In this document: positions 34,080 through 47,232 of the stretch, piece after piece
How the letters are laid out: every line of letters starts with the position of its first letter
Numbering within the stretch: position 1 is the stretch's first letter
Source of the DNA: Sycobia sp. Sy_11
Taxonomy: Eukaryota > Arthropoda > Insecta > Hymenoptera > Epichrysomallidae
NCBI GenBank assembly: GCA_018907035.1
Contig: JACCIC010000039.1
Span: forward strand, 909,501 to 973,500
Direction of reading: 5' to 3'
DNA length: 64,000 bases
Notes under the pieces: model-generated
Told to the model about the DNA's origin: nothing
Seen by the model: the letters and a program-made list of their open reading frames with translations, nothing else
Database searches by the model: none
Program-made: the position numbers and the translations under genes

Positions 34080-36250
34080 CGGGCGAAAAGTTTGGCTTAT
34101 ATCTGACCACAGAGAGCAGACGATCTTCGTACGGACTGCGGTTTAAGTTAAGAGTACTTGTTGAAGAAAATCCGTTGACAATTGAGAAACATATATGAGT
34201 CCTGTTTAGGCTTCGACAGAGCGGCGCTAATCAATGACGGAGATCGACGACAGGTCGGTCAATGAGCCACGCGTAAATTTTTAAATATAGTCAATCGGCT
34301 CAGATCGTCATATTAGCGCGAAATCGAAAGATAGTTGAACTCTACGATATTGTTTCAAAAGTATTCTTTTCAAACTGTCATTAAGAAGTTGAGGATACAA
34401 AGGCAAGCCAAAATTTTTCATTATTAACAGACAACGATCTTCTCAGAAGTATTTATTCGGTCGAATGAAAAAGAATTCAAGTAGATATTTTGTATTCGCC
34501 ATCAGCTATTTTGGTACAAAAAATCAGAGTAAAATTGTTAATTTTTATTTGAAAATTATACAGAAATAGCGAGTGTTAAAAGTATAATTTAAACGAAGGC
34601 CTTAAAATTTCGTTATACTATACGTTCATGAAGAACGATGTTCCCTATAGATGATTAAAAGCTTACAGCTCACTGGGCCACAAAAAGCGAGAGATACGTT
34701 TTCAATGTACGAATTTTTATATGCCATCCCTTATCCCGTACTCCCTTTACCTTAAAGTATGATGCAGAATAATTAATGTGTATTAAAAAATAATCTTATG
34801 AAAATAGTAGAGAGCATTTAACGCACATAGTCGTACAGTTACTGCCGAGTCGATAAATAAATATCGTGATCCGTAGAAATGCATATCTTGACAGAATCAA
34901 AATATATTTTTTAAGCTTAGTAGTTACGGGACAGAGGTAAAAAAAATCTCTATTTCACGTTAGCTTGAACGATTACAAATTTCATTCATTGATCAATGTT
35001 TGCGTGTGTAAATAACAGAATTGAACGAGAACTTTATTGGGATCCCCCCGATTGCTAGGGCAGCAAACGCGATAAAACATCTCGATACCGAAGGTTCGCA
35101 GGGGATCTAGCATATGTATTTCGTCTATGTAACCTCATTACCATGTCCCGTACATAATACGCGCGATTCCGCGGCATACTGGCCGTTCGTTAGCGATAGT
35201 TGACCGCAACGCTAGGAGTCACCGGCCCAAATCACGAGGCCCAAAGTTTGCATTTTTACAATGATTTATCAAAGCGCGTCGAGCTTAGGCGAATTATGGA
35301 GTTAATGTCCGTACGATTTACGCGATCGTTATCCCGCTCAATAGACGGACGTTCATCCCGTAAGTATGTAGAATTTGAACAATCCACTTTATTGCTTTTT
35401 TCAAAGACGGGTACAGAGCAGATATTTATGCACTGATTTACGGCTGCGCGGTAAAGCAAATTGCTGTATACTTAAGATGCGGTGCAACTTTGGGATTGAT
35501 TTTTTTTCTCTGCCCCCCCCCTCTCTCTTCATGACACTCCGCCATTATTTCGATAGCTCGTAAATACGCGAGATATATAACGCTGTAACAACTTTTTAAC
35601 TCGCAGCGACAACGGCGATAAAACATTTGAGAGAAATATAAATGTCATGACTGGTTAATAATATAGCATTATTCTAATATCAATTTTGTCGTGAAAGAGG
35701 AAAGGCTGGGTTTACGAAGTAACTAACATGGTAATGAGACGATATTTTATTTTTAAAGTTCACTTAATCATTAAAAAACTATATACAAAAACTTCAACTG
35801 TATGCCACAATGCAGTCCGTTCCGTGAAACACGAGCTGTTCCATTTCCATCTCTTTTCACGACAAATCTTTAACCGTAAATTCCGTTACCATTGCATATT
35901 CAGAATAAATTAGAATACGTACTGATTCGCTAATAAATTTCAAATACATATCTTCTAATTGAAATTGAAGCTGCGAACGAATTCTGGATGGTGTGTGCTG
36001 CGTCAGTGGTGTGTTCAGAACTGGGTCAGGCATATTCTAGGCCGACGGAAGTTTAATTAATTTTATTTTGGTAAAATTTATTGTCACGGCGCAAGATAGG
36101 TTAGCTATGCCCGTTTCCGTGCGTTATTTATAACTCGATTCCGAAGGTACTTTAAAATACAGCATTAAAAGATATATATTCTCGACGGCCTATTTTCGAT
36201 ATTATTTAAAATATCCCGCGACTTTTTTTAAAAAAATATATATATATATT
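34080..36250. other. Mostly AT-rich noncoding DNA
   Basis: AT-rich DNA with a more GC-balanced patch at 35040-35640 that includes a C run near 35513-35520. I see no gene or known repeat family in it. Confidence 0.5.
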
Positions 36251-38000
36251 TATATATAGTGCATAAGTTGGAGTCCATCTAGAGGCCGAAGTTCGTACGG
36301 TGCTCGTAAATACAAGTTAGCAGGGTTGGGGGGGGAGGGAGGCTGCGGTAAGGGAGAGCATTTCAAAGGTTGCACGTAAATCGCGACGCCCTGGCAAATG
36401 GAGGTCGGCTGCGAGATTAAAAAATTCGAAATGAAAGTCGCATGTAGAGAAGGGTTAGGGGTGGAGAGGGGCGAAGGGGAAGAGGCGGCGGTCGTAGGCA
36501 AAGGCTCGCAAGGCTGCCTTCGGCACATGCTGCCAAGTCCCGTGTCGGTCTCGCGCCCATTGGCTCGGCGGAATGGATGGAATGGCTCTAACGCGAGAGT
36601 CGAACGCTATCTCTTTCCCGCCCCTCGCTCGCGATTCCTTTTCCCCATCCTCCCCATTCTCCCCGTACGCCATCCTCGTCCCGAGCTCTCACCTCCGGCT
36701 CGGAAGATCCTCCTTTTTCTTACCGATTTTCGATCTCTCCCACCTCCCTCCTCGGTGGCTGTACGACTTTTCACTTTTCACCCCCCTCCATCTACGACGC
36801 TTTTTCAATCTCCATCATCTCCAACATCTTCCATATTTTTTTTCTCTTTCTTTTCTTTTTTTTTTTTGCAAAAAACTCACACGCGAGAAGATTTTGTCTC
36901 GCGTTCGCGATTCTTCTGCGTGTTCTTTTTTTTTTTTTTTTTTTGCTTCTCTCCTTCGGCTCACGCACCCGAACAAAGAGCGCTCGGTTTTCCTCGGCCA
37001 CTGGCTTTTCTCTTTCTCGCGCGAGCCACTCCATCCATCGGGGCTTCCGTAGGATTCGCCCGTCCGAGCGAAGAAGATATGTAGGGTACATTCCAGGGCG
37101 GCGCGGCGGGCGCTCGTCTCGCAGCGCCGCCGAGGCCGGCGGACCGTAGTAAAGTGGAGTGGTCAGTCAATAGCCCGGAGCTTCCGGTCGAGCGATGCAC
37201 TCGACTGGGAGCTGTCATTCGAGTGGGAGGGGGGGCGGAGGCGAAAGCTTTCCCCTGGGTTTTACGACGTTATAGCCGAAGAAGTACATTTAGCGCGGGC
37301 TCAGCAGAAAACGCAACGTCTCGAGACGAATGGCCCCGGAAGGTTTAGGGACTGTTAAAGACGTGCTTCAACCCCAGGACGGGCATTCTAATCGCCATAT
37401 TTTTCAACCTGTTCTAGATTACATCGCTTCTTATGCGCATGTTCGGCCCCGCTTTATCTTCGTCCTCTTTTTAAAACGTTAACTTTTACAATGCCTGGAC
37501 TATAGAAATTGCAATTGTATGAATTCACATTCCAAGTTGTCACGCACATTTTGTAAAATTATCATTATGTGGTAAAATTATAAACTTTTTTTTTAATTGA
37601 TCTGCTACAAGTTCAAAGATTAAATAAGAAACCATGTACTCAATTGAGTTCCTGTCCATATCATTCTTTTCATCATTCATCGCAATTGATTCTGTCATAA
37701 AAAAGTCGAATTGCTCCATCAAAGAATTAAAAAACATGATTATACTAAAAATTAGCCTGAAAATTTCAGAAACACTATTGAGAAGCTTCAATTATAGTAC
37801 TTATGCTGAAAAGAAAAATAAAAATCAATCCGACCTTAAAGTTTTATATTTGCGCGGCGTTAGAATTTTGCGGCAGTCCCTTAGGTCATTTATTAATTGA
37901 AATTATTTTTTTCTTTTCTTATTTTTTCTCTTAGAGTAGCATATCTTTATATATATATATATAATAACTTGTTAAGTAACTCGATCCTTCGAGCTATACG
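36250..38000. other. GC-rich and pyrimidine-rich island, then AT-rich DNA
   Basis: A G4-prone tract lies at 36323-36342. A long pyrimidine-rich stretch with T runs spans about 36600-36960. The 228-codon frame at 36398-37084 is Pro/Phe/Ser-rich because of this composition and is rejected. AT-rich DNA follows from 37480. Confidence 0.45.
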
Positions 38001-38594
38001 CAAGGTTTTTTTTGTGTCGAGCACCGAGCTCTCCGAGGACGATCAAGCTCGTCGATTTCCCCCGGCTTAATACCCGCGATCTGGAAAATTGTAATTTCGA
38101 TTTTATTCAGAAATTCGAACAGACCTGTCGTTGCTTTAACACTTTTTTCTCTCAGCCTCAGTCCGGAGCGTTCTTTCGATAAACGCCGATTACGATTTCC
38201 ATCTTCGGCAGCCTCGATCTTCCACCTCCGTCCACCTTTTTTACCCACCTAAGACCGCTTTGTTTTCGAAGCTCCCCGTTCTCGAACCCCCTCGTTCTTC
38301 CGTCCTCGTTCTCGGGATCCCGATTTCTCTGTCGCGCTTTCGCGTTTCGGCGAATGCACCGGGTCCTCGATATTGGGAAAAACGGGTGTCGGCGACAGGA
38401 TCGTTTCCGATTATGCCCTCTCCGCTTTCTGCCGCTTAAATTTAAGACCTCCGAAATTTCGCACCTCGGGGAGCTTACATGCACGCGCGCGCTCGCGGGC
38501 CGCTCTCCGATAATCAATGCTCCATTTCTTTTTTCCTCTTTCCGAGTAAGAAGCGACGCGAGGTCGAGGAATAAAGAAAAGCACGGTAGAGAAT

Positions 38595-38597
<3 letters not shown>

Positions 38598-38640
<43 letters not shown>
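38598..38640 (+). repeat. (GA)n microsatellite
   Basis: GA repeat of about 21 units. Confidence 0.95.
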
Positions 38641-38644
<4 letters not shown>

Positions 38645-39622
38645 ATAGGGGGAACATAACTGGATAGAAGGAGCACAAGGAGCATAAGCTAGAGTGGTAT
38701 AACTAGAAGTGGAAGATTCGACCTAGCTTTCTCTCCGGACTTGGAGAATGTTTATTTTATACGACAGACGATCCTTGCGCGATAAAAATCACGAATCCCA
38801 AATTTCTCCTACGTACCGGCTCACATCTGCGGGATGAGAGACCGAAGCAGCCGAGACCGTCTCAGACAGAAAGAGAGAGAGAGAGAGAGAGAAGGGGTTG
38901 GGTGGATAGGGGTGGAGTGAAAAAGAAAAGGAAAGAGACCGCGAAAGAAATGCGAAATAACCCTCTAAGGCCCGGGGATAAAATCTTCGCTCTACCGTTC
39001 TTTCTCTATTCCCTCTCTCGTCCCGACCTTTTTTTTTCTCCCCCCCCCTTCCCCCTATGCTCTCATATATTTTCCAGCAAAAGGGATAAGAGTAGAGAAA
39101 AATTACAGCGACCCACGGATGTATAATTCAGCGCGCCCCCTCCGTGAAAATTGCCCAAAGCTCATCGTGTTTGTTAGAAATGTTAAGTTGTAAATTTACA
39201 ATTCGCGCGGCTGAATAATGCAAATGTTGCATTTTTGCCGTACGGCATCCCGGAGTTGCATGGACTTCCGTCATTTTTCCCTTCTCTCTCCCCCGCCCCA
39301 ACGGGCATATTGTATGAGAATGCCGTTGAATGCACGAGACAAGATTTATTCGTGAAGCTCGTGGTAGCGGGTTGGGGGGGGGGAGGTGTGGGTACGAGGT
39401 AGCCTGCGCGTGATTTCTATGCAAGAAAATCTTCTCCCGCCGTATTAGAATATCAGACGCCACGGATATGTTATGCAAGCTATAAAGTAAATACGCCCCG
39501 AGCTTCTCTCGGTAACCTTCTCGGCTTATTTTCCCTCGTACGGAGTGTTGGGCGTGTAGAGGTGGGGGGGGGGGAGTCGAGGCAAGGGGCTTCGGCGTAT
39601 CCCTCACGGCTTTCGCGCAGTA

Positions 39623-39650
39623 ATATACAAATATACAAATATACAAATAT
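39623..39650 (+). repeat. Short tandem repeat, ATACAAAT x3
   Basis: Three near-perfect copies of an 8-bp unit. Confidence 0.85.
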
Positions 39651-40476
39651 GCGCGTGCGTACGCCTGAAATATCTTTACCTCGAGCACGAACTTAGATAG
39701 CGGGGGGAGGGGTGCTTGTCCTCGGTTAGGACGCGATAATATATGCGCGCGACGGAATTCCTTCCGTATTCGCAGGTGCTTTACGAAACTTGCCAATCTA
39801 ATGATATCGAGCAGTTTCTCATTAACTTCCGTGCCCTTCATTCATGCTCGTCCCTGTCGTTCTCGAATCCTCGGACCTCGCTCATTAACGTACACTTCTT
39901 GCCCGACCTCGACTCGACGAGGCGTCGATCTACGCAGCACGAGCGGCTTTCAGTAATTTCCCATCGAGCATTTACACAGTGCATTCGAATCGTCGATTTA
40001 ACGATCGTTCGCGTGGCTATAGACACTGCTCGCCTTTTCCTGCTTAATCGCGCCCCGGCGCCCGAGCGCCGCGAGCCAAGCCCCCAGTCCGCCGTGCAGG
40101 CGGAGGGCGGCCTCGGCGTTCTTCATCTATCTTTCAGCCGCCCCGGCGCCGCCAAAGTGGAAGATTAGCGATTTAGCTTGCTCTACGGGCGGCGCCTCGG
40201 TTAAAGCGGTTTTGGAGCGAGTTTAGCGCGGGGCGGGGGGGGGGGTAGCGCGGAGGTGGATGATGTTGCGCGCCGCTTACAGAACTGCCGCCAGTTGAAG
40301 CTCGCGCGGGATTTTCATACGGTCCTTAACATAATTACTCCGTGCCGAAGATAACCGATATTATTTTGAACGCGTCGCGCGGATCGTCGATGAATTATTT
40401 CGGAGGGCTCGGCGGGGGACTGCTTTCCATTTCTCGCCTCCTTCGTCATTCTCCACCCCGCACGGCTTTTCCTTAC

Positions 40477-40516
40477 TCTCTCTCTCTCTCTCTCTCTCTC
40501 TCGCTCGCTCGCTCGT
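40477..40516 (+). repeat. (CT)n-(TCGC)n compound repeat
   Basis: About 13 CT units followed by TCGC-type tetranucleotides. Confidence 0.85.
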
Positions 40517-41079
40517 TCGCTCGGCGGTGAAAGTTTAAAAGGGGTAATAACACTGCGGCCCCGGCCCGGCCACACGGGTGTAATTCGATCGCTTTAGCGA
40601 AGCCCTCCTCCATTTAGGGGTTCATCGACACCTCTACGAGCGCCTTGGGTGCATTTTTCGCAAAGCCCTTTTCAGCGCACCGTCGTCGCGCCACCGAAAT
40701 CCCATTATCTCGAGCAGCGCGGCACTCGACGCCCCTTTGTCTATTGCTCGTCGCGCCTGTCGTCTTCCGACCCTATTTCCGTCTCTGCCTATTACTGTAC
40801 GTAAATAATAGTTCAACAGCCATTGGCCATTATTCGTAATCGATGACGAGTGACGAGGTCGTGGCTTCACATCCGTTAACAATTGTATGGTACGAACGTT
40901 GTTTGGCCCCTCTTTTCGCTCTAGCAATTGCCCTATCACGATTTTGTTCATGGTCTAATGAAATACAGAGTTGCCATTATTTTTGAGGGAATGAAATGGC
41001 GCCGCGTTATTTTAATAAACTATTTTCTACATCTACTAATTAACAACGTCCAAAGCTGTTGATATATTTCATTGTTTTA

Positions 41080-42380
41080 CGTTGGAGATTGATGAGAAAA
41101 GATTTATCTTCACGCTCTTCATCGCCGTATCTCGCCATTGTATACGTGTTGCCAGTGCGCTGATCTTCGACGCTTTTGCTTATCGAATCCGGCCCTTGGA
41201 CGGGATTTCCAAGTCGCTATTCGGATTTTCTCCCCAGTCTCCTCCCATCGAAGTTCACGCTGCTGGCGCGCTGATGCTCGGTCCCTAAGGGTCGACGATG
41301 GACGATAAGAGCCGTGTCGTGACATCGAGACCTCGGATGCCGGACTTGGAGACGCGGCCCGAGGCGTCCAAGATCGGTGTTCCGTGTTCGGCAGGCGCGT
41401 AACTGGCGCGCAAACGCGGCCATACATAGAGGACGCGCTGATGTACCAGGGTTGCGATAATTTTTCACGGCAACGGATCGACCACTCTAAGCTAACGAGG
41501 CAATTCGCAGCGTACTGTGAGACTCTAATTGGACCTTTCGTTTGTAATTCGCGTGAATCGTCGCGAATGAAAAAGGAAAGGGATAATGGCGAGCAAAGGA
41601 CCGGCTGGCATCTATTCGCCGAGGATGGCGGGAGAAAGGGACGGAGCGGTATCCAAGGGGCGGGTCGAGGGGGCGAAACTCGACTAGAATCTCGGTTCTC
41701 GCTCGGCTTGACGTCGGCCGAGAATCCTGGCAGGGGTAAGAAGCTCTTGACGCCGCCGGCGGCGGCGGGCGCAGCCCCGCGTGCATTGTTGCCCGCGCGC
41801 GCGTGTGCGCATGGGTGTGCGCGAACAGGGTAAAAGAGAGAGAGATAGAGAGACATAGAGACGGAAAACAGGAAGGGGGCGAGCGAGCGAACGAGGCGTA
41901 GGGAGGACGAGATGCTAACGAGACGTGCGAGACCCTGGCGAGAGGGTATATTGCATCGACGGGCCCTGCCTGCCCGGGCGTAAAATGGTTTTCCTTTACC
42001 GCTGAAACCGATAGAGCTCTCGGAGGCGTCCGCAGGCATGAACTGCATGCCGATAAAGCCCGGGCTAAGTCCTCGTGGATTAAGCCGGGAGCAGAGACGG
42101 GCTTTCACTTGACATTCTCTTCTTCTGCTGCCGCCGCCCCTCCCCCCGCCGCCGCCACCACGCCATTGCTCGTACTCTCGTGGACGCGCGTTCGCGCGCG
42201 CGCGCGACCACCCGCCCGCCCTGCCATTGGCTCGCCTGAAATTCCATTTTGCCGGAAATTCAATATCTTCTCCCTCCCCGGCCCCCTGCCCCGACCATCT
42301 TTCGAACATCCGTTGCGCGCCGACTCGTTTCAGTTTCGACCGATTTTTCAATTTCACTATTTTCTCGTTAGTTTTTATCA
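41080..42380. other. GC-rich island with a long antisense open frame
   Basis: GC-rich noncoding DNA. The minus strand is open for 448 codons (41119-42465), but its product is Arg/Ser/Pro-rich, crosses CCG-type repeats and shows no domain. Several other frames are also open here, which is expected when stop codons are rare. An alternating CG run lies at 42193-42206. Confidence 0.4.
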
Positions 42381-43098
42381 TTGCCCCGCGATTTATCATT
42401 GTTACAACACGAAAAAAAAAAAACCATAAAGGATACATCGATTTGCCCGATTTTGAGAGGAGCATTTAAATTTGACTTTGTCGGAAGTAGGGACCGTGTG
42501 TCAGTAAAGCTGAAAATATTCAGAAGGAGGGCGGTATTTTAATTCGAATGGAAATTGAAGTAGATACGAGGAATTCGTAATTATACAAAAAAATTCTTAA
42601 AACGAAAAAGAAGATCTTCCGAGGCAAGTAGGTCAACGTTGTAAGTAACAAGTTAGTAGATATGAACCGGGATTGTGCAGATATAGCGGGGGGTATCTAA
42701 CACCTGAAAAAAGAATAAGAATTTAAAGAAAAAGTCTAAACTGTAATTTTGAATTCAAAAAAATCCTGGTATAGGCGCAAAAAATAAAATGAAATTAATA
42801 AGTCGCAATACGCAAAAAAAAAGATTAATTCTCTGTTGAAAAAACATTACGATCTGAAAAGTCCATACGGCTTATTATCCGAATAATGTTCGAGTTTAGC
42901 ACGCGGCATTCGATAATTCTCCTTCGTAAACAACAGTGAAGTTCAAAGCAATGCTAATAGCTTGGCGCGCGCACTTCCCCCCTCGATCCGGCTCTCCACT
43001 TTCAGTCTTTATATTGTCCAGCTATATATACCGTGGCATGGAAATGTATACGGCTCTAACGTACACAGAGCGTGAGTGGAAGAGCGAGAAAGAGAGAA

Positions 43099-43107
<9 letters not shown>

Positions 43108-43151
<44 letters not shown>
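43108..43151 (+). repeat. (GA)n microsatellite
   Basis: GA repeat of about 21 units within a longer purine-rich run. Confidence 0.95.
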
Positions 43152-43153
<2 letters not shown>

Positions 43154-44218
43154 GAGAGAGGGAGATAGAGAAGATCACGGTTTTTCCACACTCCCAGTCC
43201 GGAACCGAGGACGCGTATTTGCATTTTAAAAGAAATCCCTGCCTTCGTAGCTCGCTCTCCACCTCTCTCCCTCCCATCCCCCTCACCGGCATCACCCATC
43301 CCGCCAACCTCCTTATTCTGACAAATTTGTAGCTGTCTCGCGAGATATCAAGGCCGTATAGCCGAGTACGGGGCACCTCCCCCCGCTATCCTCCCTCCCT
43401 CTATCTGACTCCTTTTCGTACGTACCCTCTCATTCTTCTGCGCCTCTCCTCCTCCTCTCCCTCTGCACTTTTATCCGATAAAACGAGGGGCACGCTCGGC
43501 GCGAGCGACGACGAGTGGGGCTCGCGCGTAAGACGCGGATGCACATACTTCCACTTACCGCGGGAGCTCGTTTATCACCGCGCGGGCCGCGACCCCCGCC
43601 CTCCCCTACCCCCTAAACCCTACCACGACGTATACATTTTGTATTCCGTTCGCGGTGAAGATAGAAGGGTTAGGAGAGGAACAGGGGCAGGGGGGAGGCC
43701 GCGGTGTACTTTATATTCTAGTTGTCAAGAGCGCGCCTCTCTCACACTCGGCCCTGGGCCGTCCGCGTATTGCTTTGCTCTCCCCGCGCGCAATGCACTA
43801 TTTTACTTACGAGACTGCGAGACCTCGTTGATCTCGAATTAAAGACTCGGATCCAAGAACTCGGGGTTCATTTTTATCAACAGTATTAAAGGCTCGGATC
43901 TTCGAGTTTTTTTCCCACGAAGAAAAACAAAGCGGGCACTTTTGCTAAGAAGGTAAAATAAAAAGACACGATTTGCTCCTTCCTAGCTATATAAATATAA
44001 AAGTAAATGAAAATTATCAGAAAAAGACTAATTATAAACGTCGTTTTATTCCCATAAGCTAAATTATCATTCCACCGCAGTAAATACTACTAAATTTGTG
44101 TAATTTTCATGGCATGTTCGTTAATAGATCTATCAGTCACAAGTGACCTGGGTGAAAAATTATAGTTTATTTAACTTGTCATTTATTGAGCTCCAAAAAC
44201 TCCATAATTTATATGCAC

Positions 44219-44221
<3 letters not shown>

Positions 44222-44264
<43 letters not shown>
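44222..44264 (+). repeat. (TA)n microsatellite
   Basis: TA repeat of about 21 units. Confidence 0.95.
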
Positions 44265-44265
<1 letters not shown>

Positions 44266-44799
44266 CAAGTATATAAAATATAACAAGTGTTTCATTCCTC
44301 GATTACGGTCGGATGTACTTCCTGTTAAATTTTTTACAATGGTTAGCCAATGACTTTAGGAAATGCACAAATATAATGTGATTGTAAAAAGAAAAAGCTT
44401 TGACGTAATGAAATTTTACATCTTCTGTAATTTTTTACTGCGCTCCTTGAATTATTCATCCGTATTTTAATCCGCGTCGGATAGGGATAATCAGACGTCG
44501 ATAATTCGCTGTGAAAAGCCTTACGTAATGGATGGATTTACAATGTATCATTATTCCGTACAATTGAAATGAAATTTTAATTTTCACTATAAATAATGTC
44601 CCAATTAAAACCGGTAATTCTTACAATTAATTAATTATTTAATAAACTAAAGAGCAGAATTCGAAGGATAATGTGACGTCGATTGCTATTACATGACAGT
44701 GGCGAAAGGGGAAAAAGGGAAACAAAGAGTGCAATATCTGCACCGACGAAAGTGCAGGGAAGCCTCTAGTTAGCGTATAATTAAGGAACAGTAACTCCG

Positions 44800-44921
44800 T
44801 CGAGAGCGTAGTCTCAAATGGCGCAGCGCCCTCCGAGCGCATCTCTCAGGGCTGGCGGCGGGTAAGTGAATTATTTTTCATCCCGAAAATTGCGAGGCAA
44901 CGGACCGGGGGAAGGAAAAGA

Positions 44922-44958
<37 letters not shown>

Positions 44959-45600
44959 AGGGAGTGAACGACAGACTACAGAACAGTCGGGATAGAGGGT
45001 GACGGCGGGGGGAACCCATGTGAAAACACCTCGGGTGCTTTTACAGCCAGAACGACAACGGCTATTTCGTTAATTCGCCCCGACTCTGCTTCTTTTTTTC
45101 GCCCTCCTATGCTCCGTATCCCCCCCCCCCTACACACTTTGGCCCGTCGCGCGCGATATACCTGTTGCGGGTCTGTAGCCCGGGCGCACTTAACCCTCGC
45201 CCCCTCCCTCCCTCCCGCCCCTCACCCCACTCTTTCGCCAAGTAGCAACGCACACCGACTCCGGCGGATCTCCTCGTACCGAGGGAAAAATTCATGAATA
45301 AATACGAAGCGTGCGCCGCGTGCCGGCGCGCGATCGAGCCACGACGCGACGACGCCTCGTGGCCCGTTCCTACGTGGCCGTTACTGGCGTTATTCCGTAC
45401 GAGAGGCAGGAAACACTCGATTATGATTTTGTTTTCCTCTCCGTTGTTTTTCATTTTGTTGCTTATTTATTTCGAAGTTATCGAGCCCATCATCGGACGA
45501 TTGATTCGCGCGCGATTCGTCCCCCGCCGAAAGGTTGCTCGGTGCCGCTCTCGAAGCTCCAATTGATTTATTGTACGTGCAGTTCTAAATCGACTTATTG
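44800..45600. other. GC-rich island
   Basis: GC-rich noncoding DNA with (GA)n at 44923-44953 and a C run at about 45121-45130. No exon is supported. Confidence 0.4.
44923..44953 (+). repeat. (GA)n microsatellite
   Basis: GA repeat of about 15 units. Confidence 0.95.
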
Positions 45601-47205
45601 ACCGTCGAAGCTTCGCAGGAGTTTATTCTATCGATGCTCTCTCGCGACTTTCTGAATGATATGGAAATTATTAGCTGGATCGATATCGAGACAAAGATAT
45701 ATATGAGAGTAATAATTAAATAGCAATTAATTGGAAAAAGGATAGTTGCGGGGTGGAAAATTTTAACGGGATTTAATTATCAATGTGTGATATGAACTCC
45801 ATTTACTTTGTATCTACATAAGCGTGAAGATTCGTTACTGATACAATCTTTTGAAAGTAGCCACTTCTGTTGTGGAAAACAGGCCAATTTACAATCTGAT
45901 ATTTGACGTAATGATGCTTAAGATTCCTGTTCCGATCTCCAATTGTACAGATGAATTTTGGCAATGGTAAATGTAAATTTACAATAAAAATATATCATTG
46001 CTAAAGATCCGAAATGCATTGATAAGTAACAAGGTGACTTTGTTACGAAAAAAGCGACCTAATTTCGTTATCAGTTCAAGATTAGTTTATTGCGCGACCC
46101 AGACACTGACCCGGGATACTAGAAGCGGCATTTTAATTAATTATATTACGCCCTTTTAAGTCTTTTTAATTTGTTTTCACTTTCGTTTACCCGCCAAGTT
46201 TTTTTACGGCAAATTTTGTACTTTTTAATTATATTTTATTTTGTTAATACACCGACACGGTAATAAACTATGATTATCAGAACGTTGCAGAAACAGCGAA
46301 ATTTTTTTTTTGTTATTTATAAAATCAAGCGTGGAAAAGAATTTACTTTATTTTTATTCATGTTGTTTGCAAAAAAGTTATTCTTTGGAATAAAAGTTAT
46401 TTACTGACGATCTATTGTAAAATGTTTTTGAACATTTTTCTATCAATTTCATGAGAAATGAGTAAATAGGGTAGACTAACAGCGTTTACTTTAGGAGTGC
46501 GGTGTATCCACGAAACAATTTTTATTTCTTACGTATAAAATATAGTAACAAAACACTTGATTCTGTAATATATATTCAAATCAATTTTATTCCCATTTGA
46601 CGGAAAAACGAGGTGCAAAAAATAAATTCGTTATAAACTTTTCGACATAAGAAACAATTTTGCGACAATGAACAAAAAAACAACCGTAAATAGTTCGCTA
46701 ACTTTTGGTATTGCAAGTCTGTGTACTAAATTCTAAATCGATCGATTGAAAAGTGTAAAAGTTACTCGTCAGTTAGAGTAAAAAAAAAAGTATTTTACAG
46801 AAAAGCGCTCTCAAAGTTTCAGAACAGGAAAAATATATTATATAATAAAAGAAAATAATAAATCAGACCTAAGTAAAGTAGACCGGAAGGATAAAGAACG
46901 AAAATAAAAGAAACAAACATATATTTTCAGACGTACGTAACTATATATAATAAGATCATATCATAACGTAGTGAAATTGAGCTCGGATCGAGAACTTACT
47001 CCATTTTTATCAAAAAATTTTCCCGTACTCCTGGCGCAACAAAGTATCATTTATGAGAAAAGAAAAATTCGATTTTTCCCGAAATTTTACAGTGCCACTA
47101 AGCCTTCACATAGGTAAAGGATATGCAAGAAAATTTCCTCTTCCTTTCCTCACAAAAATGAAGGCGGGGGGGGAGGGGTATTTTAAAATGAAAATTATAT
47201 ATATA

Positions 47206-47232
47206 GATATATATATATATATATATATATAT
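47206..47232 (+). repeat. (AT)n microsatellite
   Basis: AT repeat of about 13 units with one interruption near its start. Confidence 0.9.

Larger units (their letters stand above)
38000..40960. other. GC-balanced to GC-rich noncoding block
   Basis: Contains (GA)n at 38598-38640, a shorter GA run near 38871-38893, three copies of ATACAAAT at 39623-39650, G runs near 39379, 39566 and 40230, and (CT)n then TCGC repeats at 40477-40516. The 237-codon minus-strand frame at 39128-39841 has no recognisable domain. A POU-type palindrome lies at 39217-39233. Confidence 0.45.
42380..44800. other. AT-rich, GC-rich, then AT-rich noncoding DNA
   Basis: A GC-rich island at about 42950-43830 holds (GA)n at 43108-43151. 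ATTAAAGRCTCGGATC occurs twice at 43838-43853 and 43885-43900. A (TA)n tract lies at 44222-44264. No gene is supported. Confidence 0.45.

Noticed and set aside
36398..37084. 228-codon + strand frame rich in Pro, Phe and Ser
   Set aside because: Composition reflects a pyrimidine-rich tract with T runs; no domain or intron signals fit.
39128..39841. 237-codon minus-strand frame
   Set aside because: No recognisable motif. A frame of this length is expected about once by chance in a window of this size and GC content.
44818..44862. Short ATG frame running into a GTAAGT donor
   Set aside because: The peptide (MAQRPPSAS...) lacks a signal peptide and nothing else supports an exon.
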